Assembly: GCA_930367205.1 (NCBI GenBank)
Contig: OV884012.1
Coordinates: 56,689,239 to 56,753,238 of the forward strand
Origin: Acanthosoma haemorrhoidale
Lineage: Eukaryota; Arthropoda; Insecta; Hemiptera; Acanthosomatidae
Direction of reading: 5' to 3'
Length of the DNA stretch: 64,000 nucleotides
Below are positions 1 to 10,844 of this stretch, in pieces. Every line of letters begins with the position of its first letter. Position 1 is the stretch's first letter. The translations under genes were made by a program, and so were the position numbers. The notes beneath the pieces were generated by a model. It saw only the letters and a list, made by a program, of their open reading frames with translations, was not told the DNA's origin and did not search any database.

Positions 1-261
1 ACTCAGCCTTCCGCTAATCTACTCTCGCTATGCCACACCTCTACGACGGCACGTTGCCACACAGCCTCTAGCAGACCTCTGACGACTTGTACTTATTACG
101 CTGCCGATCTCTCACCCGAACTCCGAAAACTGGTCTTATTTTTTATGAACCTCTGAACCTCATCCTGAACACAGTGTCTTGTCGGGACACATTCCTATCA
201 AAAAATGGAGTCAGATATTAACGCCTACATGGAACATGGTCCATGTTATTAACTACAACAA

Positions 262-336
262 TCCGACAATTGTTGACCTCCGACAATTGTTCACCTTTTC
301 CGACAATTGTTCACCTCCGACAATTGTTCAATCTTT
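262..336. repeat. Short tandem repeat built on CCGACAATTGTT
   Basis: Four near-copies of a 16-20 base unit with the core CCGACAATTGTT follow each other, with spacer lengths varying slightly (CACC, GACC, CACCTTTT). The core contains the palindrome ACAATTGT. The array lies just beyond the 3' side of the inverted LINE copy, so it may be part of that element's 3' untranslated region. Nothing else is seen in bases 1-261. Confidence 0.7.
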
Positions 337-555
337 CCCGACAACTGGTTTTGTCAATGAATTCACCACCGTAGGCAGATCAAAGGTCTCGTGTAGCTCA
401 CTGTTGCTCCGTTGCTCGAATGAGTTATGTCTTACCACTTTCATCAGTATATCGTTTTGGAATTGTTGGAGTAGCCGAGCTGTCGTATACGTCAGATGAC
501 GAATAAGCGGTGCACCATACAACAGAGTAGGCCTGAGTATGCTCTTATAAATCAT
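328..555 (-). pseudogene. Post-RT (thumb-side) segment of LINE family A copy 1
   Basis: The predicted peptide starts MIYKSILRPTLLYG, the conserved 'YK..LRP.L.YG' signature found just after the RT domain in jockey-type LINEs, and continues through a QQFQN stretch. It lies in frame with the RT core and is separated from it by one amber codon and one sense codon. The equivalent region is seen at 24.29-24.50 kb in copy 3. Confidence 0.8.
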
Positions 556-558
556 GAG

Positions 559-1179
559 CTATAGGTGCAGTGGTAGATTGGGGAAAGTCAATGAATTCGT
601 AATCCGGTAAGACTTCATGGGTGTATGCTTCAACTTCTTCGCAAAATGGTTACTAAAATCGAGGTGTCTGTCCATTTTAATTGCCAGATATACTAGGTCG
701 TCGGCTGGTGAATTGTCCTCCGTTTTCCGGAGCGGACGTTTTCCCTTTGGGAAGGAGAAAATTACACAGTCAGTCTTACCCGCGTTTACAGAGATATTGA
801 GTCTCCCCAATCTCTCACTGATCTGATAACAGGCTACTTCAGTCTGTCTAAGAGCGACCTTGGCCCTTACGCTGCTACTGTGCACCACTATGTCATCAGG
901 GAAAGCAGTAACTGTTGTGTTTTTATATCGGGCTCCTACAATTTCAGACGTGTACACATTGAACAGTACAGGTGATAAAATGGCTCCTTGGGGTAGTCCA
1001 CAGGTCAGTGGCACAGCTTCAGAGAAGCTATTACCCACTCGCACCCGCATCGATCTGTTGTTCAGGAAGCTAGCCAGAATTGAATAGATTTGCTCTGGGC
1101 ATTCCCAGTCGCAAAGCATTTGACACAGTGTCCCGAGGGACACCGAGGCGAATGCTTGAGTGCAGTCAATTGAAATCAT
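559..1179 (-). pseudogene. Reverse transcriptase core of LINE family A copy 1
   Basis: A 206-residue open stretch covers the RT palm. It begins with ISIDCTQAF (motif A, normally with a catalytic Asp followed by an AFDSV-like run), continues with LTCGLPQGAILSP (motif B) and reaches the catalytic box as FPDD. The usual LINE box is FADD; the Ala-to-Pro change beside the two Asp residues would probably be damaging. The downstream GRLNISVNAGKT segment is typical of jockey-clade RT. A single TAG at 559-561 separates it from the next block (555-328), which continues in the same frame. The strong similarity to the copy at 23.64-24.13 kb supports the assignment. Confidence 0.85.
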
Positions 1180-1582
1180 AGCCGTGTCTATGTTTCTATT
1201 CGAGTTATGGCTATCTTCTGTCTGTAGCTTGAAGGGGCTGTTCTGCGCTTATACTGGATTGAAATCCAGTATGTTCTGGCAGAATCATGTCATTTTCCGC
1301 GCAGTAATTTGAGATAATTCAATAAAATTTTCTCGAATATGTTTCCCATTTGAGGTAGCAAGCTGATCGGGCGGTAGTGGGCTGCGTGATCTCCGTTCTT
1401 TGCTGGCTTGAGTAATGGAAACAAGATGGCTGTGTACTGTGTTTGAAAGTACTGTGTTTACGACGCCGAATTGATGTTCCTGGATTTTCAACAACTCAGT
1501 CACGCACTGCTTCAATAGTTAAATAATCTTATCTGAGGAGAGCCTTTTAAAAAACTTTACTAAGAATAACAATTAAAACACT

Positions 1583-1584
<2 letters not shown>

Positions 1585-1626
<42 letters not shown>
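1585..1626. repeat. (TA)n microsatellite
   Basis: An uninterrupted run of 21 TA dinucleotides. TA tracts in this window also serve as insertion targets for solo-LTR-like repeats (11.07, 29.10 and 39.49 kb), but nothing is inserted here. Confidence 0.95.
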
Positions 1627-1628
<2 letters not shown>

Positions 1629-1792
1629 AAGAATTAGTTAAAGCGTTACAACATTCTTTGAGGAAGGCTAAACCACAAGTGTTGGTATCTTTTGCCATAG
1701 CAGGTAGCAAAGGGTTAGGAGGGGGTTAAAAGACAAAGAAAAGGGAGACCATATGTCTCAACTGAAGTACACGTTTTAGCTAACAATTAGTG

Positions 1793-2095
1793 TTATATAA
1801 CTGATATTGACATTTGTTTTTTGACGACCATTGTGATTAGTGTCTCTAACTGATCCAGTCTCCAGTCAATTAATCTCTTCACAGTTGATAAAGTCAAAAC
1901 ACTATGCCGACGATATTTTGTATGAAATTTTCGAACTGGGGCCGCCATTCTTTTATTATTTTTGAGATAATGTTCAACAATAAAGACACGTTGTTCTATC
2001 GTGTAACGCTCCATATTTACTAACCCTAAACTGTCAGCTGTCAAATTATTTAGAGGTTTGCCAGCACTTTTCTGGACAAATGCCGGTCGATTCAA
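1793..2095 (-). pseudogene. N-terminal DNA-binding (DUF4817-like) part of a Tc1/mariner-type transposase
   Basis: The minus-strand peptide contains MERYTIEQRVFIVEHYLKN followed by a VRKFHTKY segment and LTLSTVKRLID. This is the helix-turn-helix pattern that precedes the DDE domain in arthropod transposases carrying the DUF4817 domain: 'YT.EQR.FIVE.Y.KN', then 'V.KF..KYGR', then 'S..TV.RLI..F'. The DDE catalytic half should follow at lower coordinates, but only the TA microsatellite and unrelated sequence are there, so the gene is truncated after about 80 residues. The assignment is by recalled family pattern. Confidence 0.7.
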
Positions 2096-2099
2096 ATCA

Positions 2100-3525
2100 T
2101 GCGTTAATTCTGGGACACTCTTTATAAGCTCTTAATCTGAATAAGATACAAATACCTGTACAAATATTTTCTTTCTGCTTTCTTGATTCAACAACGAAAC
2201 ATCAGGTGCAAGATCATTTTCGCATCGAAATTGAAGATGTTATGAGGATGTACATATCAATTGATGGGATCGAGGTATGCTTTCTTTATTTAAATACCTC
2301 CTTAAGCTAAATTTTAATTAACTCCCTATTTGCTATGTACAATTTAATTAAAAAGTCTCAACAGGCCAAACACCAAATTATTAATTTGTAGTGTTTATTT
2401 AGCTGTTCAGATGAAAGAAAATATGACGCAAGCAAAAAAGAAAACATAAAAAAGATAGAGTTGTTTCTGTAAGGTAACATAAACGACGTATAAATCTGTT
2501 ATCAGCTGTGTTTCTGTGTCACTTATACGGCTTAGCTCCTCAAAGAGCTAAGGCAATTCACCTGCTCCCGTTTTTGTCACGGCTGGTGGTTCACAAAGCT
2601 CTCTGACTCACAGAGGCTGACAGCTAGAACTACAGATTAAGTACCTCAGTTCCCTTTTTTTTATTCTCTGTCAGACAGTTATTTTTGAATGATGCTGGCA
2701 GGTATGTAACTGCCCTGTTTGTTTTTCTGTCACATCTAGTCTATTGCCGTACACCATTTGCTCATCACAGATAGTACAACCATTAGTACAAAAAAGTAAA
2801 ATACTAAATATGATATGAAAAAACTAAAAAACAAATCTGTAAAGTTCAAACCTAGTGCGATTCACTTTCTTTTAAGTACCTCAAAAAAACGTTTTTGCAA
2901 GTTGGAGCCTGACAATTTCTTCTTTCTCAGGGAAATAGTTTCTACAACTATAAAAATCGCACGGGACGAAAAAAGTTGTTGCTACTAAAAATACCCTGGC
3001 TTGTTAATAGATGGTTGGGAATTTTTTGTCTTCCCATCGCTCTAATGGATCAGATTTCAAGACTGAAACCGAGTTTCCTTGATAGGCAGAAACTCATCGT
3101 CTCCATTAATTATTTTTATTTTTGAGATTTTAAACCAGATTTTTAATAATAAATCAAAATATGTAAAATAAATTAACTTGGTATAAAATATCATCGATCT
3201 GCCTGTATGAATTTGCATTAGGGTTCTTTCCAAACATCTTTTGTAATTAAAAAGTTTTAATGTCCCAGAATAGTACACAAAAAACGGTGTGAATTTCATT
3301 TAAAACTCTTGTTTAAAAAAATATGGTTGCGTTTCAAGGAATACAAAACATTTGAAAGGGTAATATTGATGATGTTTCAATAGTCGACTGATAAAATTCT
3401 TTCTAGGTTCTCTAATCGAGTGAATTTCTTTTTCCTTGTGATTTTTTATTATATTTTATTCAATTGGCCCCATTTAGTGTTTTTATAATTTTGGATGGTA
3501 TTGGTTGTTTCATTATACGCTAACA
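2100..3525. other. Stretch without recognisable gene; one hairpin
   Basis: Mostly A+T-rich sequence. A perfect 8-bp inverted repeat (CTTAGCTC, loop CTCAAA, GAGCTAAG) lies at 2531-2552 inside a slightly more G+C-rich patch at 2500-2770. Short open frames, such as one at 3057-3299 minus, have A/T-biased composition and resemble nothing I recognise. Confidence 0.5.
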
Positions 3526-3529
3526 GGGC

Positions 3530-4240
3530 TTTCAGGCTCCCAGAAGCAACCATTTGGGTGGGCAGTCCCGAGATACCACAGAACATGATACAACGCCTGG
3601 AGGACGAGGGTAGGGCAGCTATGATTGGAGACAGATTTAACTGACGAACATTTCATTGAGATTCAAACCATCATAATACTGCTCCCAGATATCTTGTGCG
3701 ACCTATCACCGGCTGTGTGTCACTGGGGGTATGAATGCCAGCGTGCAACAGTATGCAGACAGCTTTTCAGCCTGTACCCTACCTCCTCTTCCGTTCACAG
3801 CACGCCAAGCAGAGAATTTCCAACACTTTTCGAGATACTATGCTGGCTTGACTGAGCATGATTGGGTCTCAGTTACGTTTTGGACGGGATAAGCTATAAA
3901 TGGTTGAGTATGAGTAATGGCAGATAAAGAGTAATACCACATGAAGAATGACAATGCCCAACCGAACATCACGAATGTTGTCAGGGACTACCTGGATGAG
4001 TACTGTCTGTGTAGTTTACAGTGAGTAGCTTACAGGATGGACCTTAATCAATTGTAGGATTCTAGGGATTAAATTCGGACGCCCATCTGGTGTCAACCAA
4101 ATCCACCCGATGACCTCTAGGGGCTGAGAATTGCCTCAAAACGATGACCGGATCCACAAGGGTGATTATTCACAGTATGTCTACAAGGATGCATCATTAT
4201 TGCATTTATGAGGAGGAAACACCTGATACTAGAAAGTAAT
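3530..4240 (+). pseudogene. Decayed Tc1-like transposase
   Basis: Three separated blocks match Tc1-family transposases in order. The first, around 3795-3890, reads ARQAEN, then EHDWVSVTF, equivalent to the 'W...DW..V.F.DES' region that carries the first catalytic Asp. The second, around 3949-4020, reads NDNAQPNITNVVRDYLDE, matching the 'QDNA.PH.A..V..YL.E' block with the second Asp. The third, around 4177-4235, resembles the 'L..SMP.R....I...GG.TRY' C-terminus. Frameshifts and stops separate the blocks. The first block ends in a premature stop where the catalytic ESRF should follow, and the DWPA.SPDLNPIE block is not readable. The element is a dead fragment; terminal inverted repeats were not located. 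Confidence 0.7.
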
Positions 4241-5745
4241 TTAGGACTACACGTAATTTAAGAAAAAATCAGAGGCATTTACATTTACTTTTCATGAGTT
4301 TTTATTTTTATTTTACATATTAGATGTTTATTTCATATTGTTTTGTTTTATTTATTTTTTCTGTTGTCTCTTTCAAACAGAATATATACTTTGTAAAGAT
4401 AATTTACAAACTCATGCAGTTAGGGAAGAAATGATTGAAAATTTGAAGGCTGTCAATCTTTTTGTAATTGGGTGTAAATATGTAATTAGTTTTTCCTAGT
4501 TAGCTTCTTTACTTTTTTAACAGATTTTGCTTTTTAAACGGTTGAAATATGTAATATAACCGAATAATGTAAAATGGATTTAGCTTATAAATTAATTTAA
4601 TTTATAAAACAGTTATGATTAGCTTTTAGATGATTATATTTAGTTGAAGATGAAAGAAAATTTGAAAATTAGTAAGTTCACAAACTTTCATCTGAATGGT
4701 CGTGAAAACTAGAACTAATCCTTTGAAACCCTAGAGATCAACTGAATTATCGGAATATTATAATTTCTCACCTAACTAAGATAAATCCGCACTAATATAA
4801 AAAATTGATCGAGTCCCTGGAGACATCGAGTGACAAGAAGTGGAGGAGCTCACCAGGAGTGAACGTTGATATAGAAAAACACGGCAGCATTGAGGGGAAA
4901 TGACAGGAGGCCCTCCATCAACCACAGCCGGTCCCCACAATAAACACCCTTTGCTACAATGGACCATTGTATCTTCAATCAAACCGAAACTGGACGGGGG
5001 CCAATGTTATTATTTCAGGGTCTTCTTGGATTAGGTAGTTGGGAAATCGGTATCTCAATTTAAAAATATTTTATTATCGAATAAAAGTTAAATAAATACT
5101 GTACTAGAAAAAATATATTTCCTTTCCTTAAACCCAAAACTCCTCAAACGGTATAGCTATAACTGCTATAATTTAATAACATCCTATGGATTGTGATGGG
5201 TAAAAAGCAATTTTTCATCCATGGAGTTATCGGAAAATGTTCTTGGCACCTAATGTGCCATCCTGGTTATTCCCCGAGGCGTATCCCATTTCCGCTGCTG
5301 TCCATCTAATAATCTAGGGGTGGATTGGATCAAGTTATATTTTATCTTTGTGGTAAGATTGTCAAGTGAATGAAAACACTAGTTATATGATGCCATTGGC
5401 GTATTGGATATTGAGTGATAGTGGAAAGTTGGCCGTATAAAGGATAGATTGGACATTGAACGGATAAGCTAAATTAGTTATATGTATTCGAAACACAGAG
5501 TATGTACATATAAGTTAAAGGCAGAAAAGGATACAAAATAAGGTTCGTAATTTAGTATGGGCGTGGCAGCCTGGACCAATAAGGAGAGCCGGATATGCAA
5601 GAATACGCGCTACCAGTGTCATCTGGACGGCCGTGCCCTCAAACTTAGATGGTCTGTTGGAAGGTCCAGTGGGAGTAACTCTGGTCTATCTTACGCTTCC
5701 AATGTATAATTCCAAACAGTTTTTCTATAATAAATCCTGACCCAA
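4241..5745. other. A+T-rich stretch with no supported gene
   Basis: No motif is recognised in either strand. A 68-codon minus-strand frame at 4776-4982 is G+C-richer but matches nothing known to me. The part from about 5240 rightwards could be U3 sequence of the LTR whose end lies at 5974, but its left boundary cannot be fixed from one copy. Confidence 0.4.
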
Positions 5746-5749
5746 TTAT

Positions 5750-5974
5750 TTCTGATACCCCTTCTCCCAGATATACGAATATATATATAAGTTAACCGTC
5801 CACAAGATGATTATACAGGTAAACAATAACATGAACTAGATAATGGTCAAGCCTCTTAAGCTAACTGTATATATAGGAGATAAAATAGAATAAAGCCAGT
5901 TAAGTTCTATCAGGCGTCTCATGCTTACTACCTCACACCCCCCTTTTAAGTAATATATTCAGCCTAATCATAAA
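5750..5974 (+). mobile_element. 3' part of the 5' LTR of the tRNA-Phe gypsy relic
   Basis: The sequence immediately upstream of the primer site contains GAATAAAGCCAGTTA (polyadenylation signal AATAAA near 5891), followed by a pyrimidine-rich stretch to 5974. The same GAATAAAGCCAGTTA block and a following CTACCTC run recur at about 10960-11010, supporting an R/U5-like region. The LTR start could not be determined. Confidence 0.55.
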
Positions 5975-5992
5975 TGGTGCCGAAACCCGGGA
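5975..5992 (+). other. Primer-binding site complementary to tRNA-Phe
   Basis: TGGTGCCGAAACCCGGGA is the exact 18-base complement of the 3' end of animal tRNA-Phe (…TCCCGGGTTTCGGCA plus CCA). It lies between the LTR-like end and the gag region, where reverse transcription of an LTR retrotransposon starts. The tRNA identity rests on my recall of the metazoan tRNA-Phe sequence. Confidence 0.8.
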
Positions 5993-6158
5993 TTACGTAC
6001 CTGAGATACAGTCTCCGGACTTGAGCAATTAGCGATCTCAGGCGTCGGGAAGCGGATAGTATAATTAGGTGTTCGGCAGTAAAGAGTGCGTATAGTATGG
6101 GGGAGAAAGATTAGTTCGCGAAGCTGGAGCACGAACTGGCGAAGCGATCGAGGAACAA

Positions 6159-6709
6159 GTGAAGTTAGAATACAAACTAACAAAGGCGGCTGAAACGACT
6201 CAGATGAAGTTGGTAAAGATACGAACAAAAAACTCGTCGTTCATTCACGGAGTTATCAGCCGATTAAAACCATTCACCGGTGTAACGGGTGACCTCGACC
6301 ACTTTATCAAAGGAGGCGACCAAATTAAGGAATTGATCATAGCCCGGAAAGAGGCCGGTACTCTCGGTGAATCAGATGTAAGTCTACTAGAGGCTCCAAT
6401 AATAGGCCGCATCTCGAGGTGGGTCCTAAATTCGATACAGGCCGACCTATCGCAACCGTGGGACGGCTGAATATACGCCTGAACAAGTTGTACGGCAACG
6501 GAAGGTGGAATCCAGACGAGAATGTCTTTTACCTACTCAAAGAACGCAGGAGCCAGGGACAATCGGAGGGAGAATTCGCAGAAAAGCTGCTGATAATGTA
6601 CAACCGTCTCATAGAAAAAATGGTTGAGACGTTCGGAAAGACCGAAGGGGTGCAGAGACTGGAATTTTCTCAGAGGCGTAATGAAAGTGCAATTGAACTA
6701 TTACATTGA
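6159..6709 (+). pseudogene. gag capsid-like region of the gypsy relic (frameshifted)
   Basis: Two overlapping open frames (6159-6470 and 6419-6709) together give a gag-like protein. The first has an RLKPFTGVTGDLDHFI stretch; the second has a Leu-rich, RR.QGQ.EGEFAEKLL segment resembling the C-terminal capsid region of Ty3/gypsy gag. The frame changes in the overlap at about 6420-6470, which I read as a frameshift mutation. The nucleocapsid follows at 6751. Confidence 0.65.
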
Positions 6710-6750
6710 CTGACCAGGTTAACTTTTGAAAGATCGAGACGTACTAGAAT

Positions 6751-7071
6751 GTGCGTACGGACTCATCGACGCGCGTAAGCGGTATGCACTTTAAAAAACC
6801 CGAAAACGAATGGGTTGAAGTGAGAGCACCGAGGAGGGGAAAGCGAAGCCCATCTCAGCGAAGCGGTAGAACACAAAGTATTGAAAGAAGGATAAATCGG
6901 GTACTGGAAGACAAGAGACGAAGAACCGAGAACCGGTGTTATGAGTGCAATTGGACGGGTCATCTAGCAGCCCAATGCATGCTGACACGGTGCTTCGAAT
7001 GCGGTCGACAAGGGCACGTGGCAAGAGAGTGTCCTAGACGCAGCTCCGGGGCCAGGAAGAGGGGATTCTGA
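6751..7071 (+). pseudogene. gag nucleocapsid with two CCHC zinc knuckles
   Basis: A basic, Arg-rich segment leads into two perfect CX2CX4HX4C knuckles: CYECNWTGHLAAQC and CFECGRQGHVAREC, separated by five residues (about 6937-7020). This arrangement binds the RNA genome in Ty3/gypsy gag. The frame ends in a TGA at 7069-7071, shortly after an Arg/Ser-rich tail. It is one of the best preserved pieces of this relic. Confidence 0.85.
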
Positions 7072-7080
7072 CCAGAACCC

Positions 7081-7640
7081 ATGGAGGTCAATACCCAAGA
7101 CAGCCAACGGACGGAAGGGAGGAGCGGGAGGCGCTACAGCAGCGAGGATTCATCCGAGGGGGAGAGTGCCCAGTCTGAGCTCGGTGGCCCGGCCGTGGGG
7201 AGACAACAGGTTAGTGGAGTGGTTCCTTGGGAAGGGGGGTCGTCGGACCTCAAGGGTGCCCATGGTGAGGTGGGAGACGTCGGGGCTAAAATTCCTAATA
7301 GACACGAGGAGACCCACTCACTAATTAGCACACAAGGGGCGAAAAAACCGGGTATCCGGGAGGGTTTCTGTGGTTTCCACCGTTAGCGGCCGATGCCGAA
7401 TGAAAGGCGAGACCTTGTTGAACCTGACCGAACCGGCGAAATGCGACATTATGGTCTCGATCCACATAATGGATTATTTAACATAGGACTATGAAATAAT
7501 CGTCAGATGCGATGTATTACGACAGGCGCGGTTGCAATTGAGAAAAAAAAGGGACACACGGAATTTTACCGTAGGGGCGCAACCAAAGAAAGGGACGAAA
7601 ATATCCTAATGGAGGTGGTACGGTGCAACTCGCGGGCGAC
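7081..7640 (+). pseudogene. Decayed gag-pol linker / protease region
   Basis: An acidic Ser/Glu/Gly-rich open frame (7081-7386) follows the knuckles. Around 7430-7500 a frame reads PAKCDIMVSIHIMDYL, loosely like the 'CD.ILG.D.L' end of a gypsy aspartic protease. No DTG or DSG active site is readable. Fingers and palm of RT are not found before the next recognisable block, so a deletion of several hundred bases is likely between about 7500 and 7640. Confidence 0.4.
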
Positions 7641-8330
7641 AATGAGGATCTTTTTTATTGGGATGGTGACTTTCTACCGACTACAGGGAAAACTCACATG
7701 GTACCGGGGCAGCTAGCATTCGGAAATACCGGGTGATCCTGACCACTAATCCCCTTCTGGCATTCCTGGATTTTCAGTGAATATTTAGGGTGACCACATA
7801 CGCCAGCGAGATTGCTGTAGGGGGCGTGCTGTTCCTGATGTTCGAGGGTGAGGATAAACCGATTTCATTCGCGGGCCGACAGCTAAATGTGGTGGAGTGC
7901 CGTTACAGCACGATCGAGAGGGAGCTACTGGCAGTGGTGTGGGTGGTCGAATACATTCGTCCCTATGTCTATGGAAGACGATACGAATCGTTCACCACTA
8001 ACCAACCACTGACTTACTTAGACACCTTTAAGGAGTCGTCCGTAAGGGTGGCGACGTGGAAGGAGCACCTAGCGGCAGAACCTTTCAGATCGTCCACAAA
8101 AATGGTACGGTAAATGCAATCGCTATCGCGAGATCCGGTAGTCAACGCGATGGAGGAAGATCGTCCGCAAGCCAAGCCATTTGCACTGGGGTATCTCCGT
8201 GAATGGGCAGAAAGCGGACCAGAGATCCCGTTAGTTAGGAGCAACCCGGAATTGAACATGACCCCACCTGACTGACCCTCTGGGCTGCCTGAGATTGATG
8301 AGATTATTAATGACAAGAAATGGCAGGTCA
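7640..8330 (+). pseudogene. RT connection and RNase H of the gypsy relic, catalytic residues lost
   Basis: Around 7640-7680 a GMVTFYR stretch resembles the 'FLG...YYRRFI' region after the RT palm. Around 7737-7785 the frame gives TTNPLLAFLDF, then VTTYASEIAVGGVL, PISFAGRQLN, YSTIERELLAVVW and QPLTYL, the ordered signature of Ty3/gypsy RNase H. The family has TDAS and TDHQPLTYL; here the two Asp positions read Tyr (TYAS) and Thr (TTNQPL), so catalysis would be lost. After a frameshift a VNAMEEDRPQAKPFALGY tail (8135-8190) corresponds to the post-RNase H linker. A premature TAG interrupts the LDF segment. Confidence 0.8.
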
Positions 8331-8345
8331 TCATAAAGTCTAAGC

Positions 8346-10844
8346 AGCCTTTTATCCCTCTTTCTTCGCATGAAGATTTTCAATTACACTTATTAATTTT
8401 TTTTTTTATATAGTGTTATACTGCACTTGTGCCAAGCCAACAAAAATTGTTTGTAATAAACTGATAATAAGGGTGTCTACTTTAATTCTACACTTAGTCT
8501 ATCGAGGAGTTCAAGGAGTAATTTTGCAATATGAAATTATTGGTACAAATATTCTACCTGTGACACTCATTGAATAAAATTATGTCTAGGGAACAGGAAG
8601 TGAATATTATAGAATATTATATCGAAATATTGAAAACACAAAAATGCATCCCAACAGTGAACAATTAATAAACAGTTGAGAAATCAATCAGAAGATACTT
8701 GTGGAAATACTCATATAAGTAATCTTCGAACGTTAACTAATATAAGTAAATTCGAAAACCTTTAAGGCGAGTTTATCAGTACCAAGATTGCGGAATCCTG
8801 ATGTGTTTATTCAAAAAAACGAAGTACGAATCAAAACCTTTTGATACATTCACAACAATTTTTTGGAAGGTATTCATCAAGATTTTGAATGTCAGGAATA
8901 GTAAAAAATGTACTGAGGTTTAAATCACTTCCAATGAGTAAAAAATACAAATCTGTAACCAATATTTACAATGGAAGATGGTTAAAAATAATCCGAAAGA
9001 AAAAGTGCCTGAGGCAGACGCTGCAAGCCACATCTTATATTTTTCAAGTCACAGCTAGAGAAACTATCAAAAAGTGCAATTGCATGGTTTGAACAAATTA
9101 AAAGAGGTAATGAAGTCTGTGAAAAAACGAAACCAGAAAAACCTGGAAAATAACAGAAATGATTTAAACTTGGATAATAACTATGACTTAGGATCTGTCT
9201 AATTACTGAAGGGTTTACTTCTTGCTATACCATCCACGTGTAAGGGAAATTGCACTTAAACATAGAAAGCACGCTGTTGGGTATGTACACAGGGGCCCCT
9301 CTTAATGCTAAGTGCTCGCTGGAATAAACTTGGCCCTAATATTAAAGGTGGGGCTATAGGAGCTCTCATCTCTCTCTCAGTGCTTCCATGTGACAAATAT
9401 TTAAAGGGACTAATGGCTAATTGCCTCAACGGTATCGCGTGAATATCAACTAGGCCTTCTGATCCCCGTCACCAGTAGAGTGAATACGCGGTTTCTGAGT
9501 CACGTCTCAACCCTTATCCGACTTAGACATAAAGTTTCTAAACACAAAGGGAGAATCCCAACATAAACGGATAACTAGATAATGACGATTCACCATTCCC
9601 CTGCATACCAGGATGTATATGTTACAAGATAGATATTAATGAGCATAGGTGAAGTTGTCTGCAGATAAAATAAAATGAGAATGCTGAGTGGTAACAGCAA
9701 TTAGGAACACGAAATTTTAGTTGATAAGTGTAATTAATTAGTAACTATATAGAAGATAAAATACAACATACAAATATGTTTATGTTTATATCTCACTGTC
9801 CCTCTAGGCTTAATACAGTCAACAAATCCAACGGTAGTGAATATATATACGAATGTCTCTATTTCGTCCAGTGTGAGGGGGATTTAAATAATAATGATTG
9901 TAATACCTCCATTTCGCTTGTATCCTCAGCTCCTTTCATCTTATACTCTACAGCTGCTTATTAACTATAGGGTGATATAAAGTAAAGCAGTCAACATATC
10001 TGGCTCAAGTCTCAAGATCTTTTCAAGGTAGAGCGGGTTATTGTCACTCAAATTAACGTGATGTTTTAGATTGAACAAGTTACAAAACTCTAAAGACACT
10101 GCAGACAAATTTATGATTAATCTTGTAAGTTTTTAAAAATAATGAATGTAACCATTTCCAAAGACTCGTAGTAGGCAAGAGATGTTATTACTTAAATACC
10201 CCCCCCCCCTCCCGTTAACATATTAAAATATGAGCGGTGCTGATAAGCAGAGCTGCGAAGATGGCAGCCAAGACTTAGAAGTCTTAGGGGCTTTCAAGAT
10301 TAGAGCGCATTTCCTTGTTAAAGTGAAGTTAAAGTTCAGAAACAGAGTGGAAATAAAATTCCCTCTTCTACATTAACCGAAAGCAATGAGGGGAAGAGAG
10401 AATAGAATCGGTAATTACCAACTATAGACTAGAAAAGACCCCTAAGTTTGTTAATAACACTAATACGGTGAAAGTTGGCCCGGGGGGGGGAGGGGGGGGG
10501 TTAAGATATCAGCTAGATCTAAGCTGACGGTAGCCGGCCCTAACTGGTGTTCAAATTTAACACTAGTAAAAGTTCACCACAACGGTAAGGGGTCGTAATT
10601 AGCTCGAACTACAGCAACAACCGGACTACATTCCCGCAACAGCAGGCCTATCGTAGGGCAATTAGTGAAGTTACGAGAGGTAGAAGTGTATGTGGTAAGT
10701 AAGAACTGTTGCAGTTCAAATTCGGTCTTGTTAACCGATGCTTAGAATTTAATGGGCTGTAGGTATCTATTTGGAATATAAATACTTATTAATACAAATG
10801 AAATCATATGAATGAAATATGGACTCATCTTGATATGTACACTT
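8346..10844. other. Stretch with no supported gene
   Basis: Nothing is recognised on either strand. A frame at about 8580-8640 reads MSREQEVNIIEYY, vaguely like the start of a transposase helix-turn-helix, but the following sequence does not sustain it. A patch at 9200-9500 and the 10500-10740 stretch are G+C-richer. A 30-40 base motif around 9795-9825 (CTCACTGTCCCTCTAGG core) is echoed at about 56245-56275. Confidence 0.4.
10199..10500. repeat. Poly-C run and poly-G run about 270 bases apart
   Basis: An 11-base C run at 10199-10209 is followed by a CGGGGGGGGGAGGGGGGGGG tract at 10481-10500. The two are complementary and could pair, and the G tract alone has the composition of a quadruplex former. 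Assembly or sequencing error is possible in such runs. Confidence 0.7.

Larger units (their letters stand above)
328..1515 (-). mobile_element. LINE (jockey-like non-LTR retrotransposon), family A copy 1, 5'-truncated
   Basis: Read on the minus strand, this block gives reverse-transcriptase fingers (about 1515-1200, with a YRPISLLPQMG stretch), palm (1179-559) and the post-RT segment (555-328), all in the order of a jockey-type ORF2. The same family recurs at 13.97-14.56 kb (minus), 22.65-24.88 kb (plus) and 46.82-47.89 kb (minus). Endonuclease and ORF1 are absent, as expected for a 5'-truncated insertion. The copy is broken by frameshifts in the finger region and by stops, and is unlikely to be active. 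Confidence 0.85.
5750..8345 (+). mobile_element. Ty3/gypsy LTR retrotransposon relic primed by tRNA-Phe
   Basis: The order is LTR end, primer-binding site, gag capsid, nucleocapsid with two CCHC knuckles, a decayed linker or protease region, then the RT thumb side and RNase H. This is the Ty3/gypsy gag-pol order. The RT palm with its YxDD box is missing and no integrase follows 8345, so the copy is internally deleted and 3'-truncated. It is more G+C-rich than its surroundings, suggesting relatively recent arrival or different codon use. A possible related LTR segment lies at 10845-11010. Confidence 0.8.

Noticed and set aside
8580..9092. Possible transposase starting MSREQEVNIIEYY
   Set aside because: The similarity stops after 15 residues; the later frame (8889-9092) has no recognisable motif.
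10230..10376. 48-codon open frame starting MSGADKQSCEDGSQ
   Set aside because: Short, no homologue recognised, no promoter or splice evidence.
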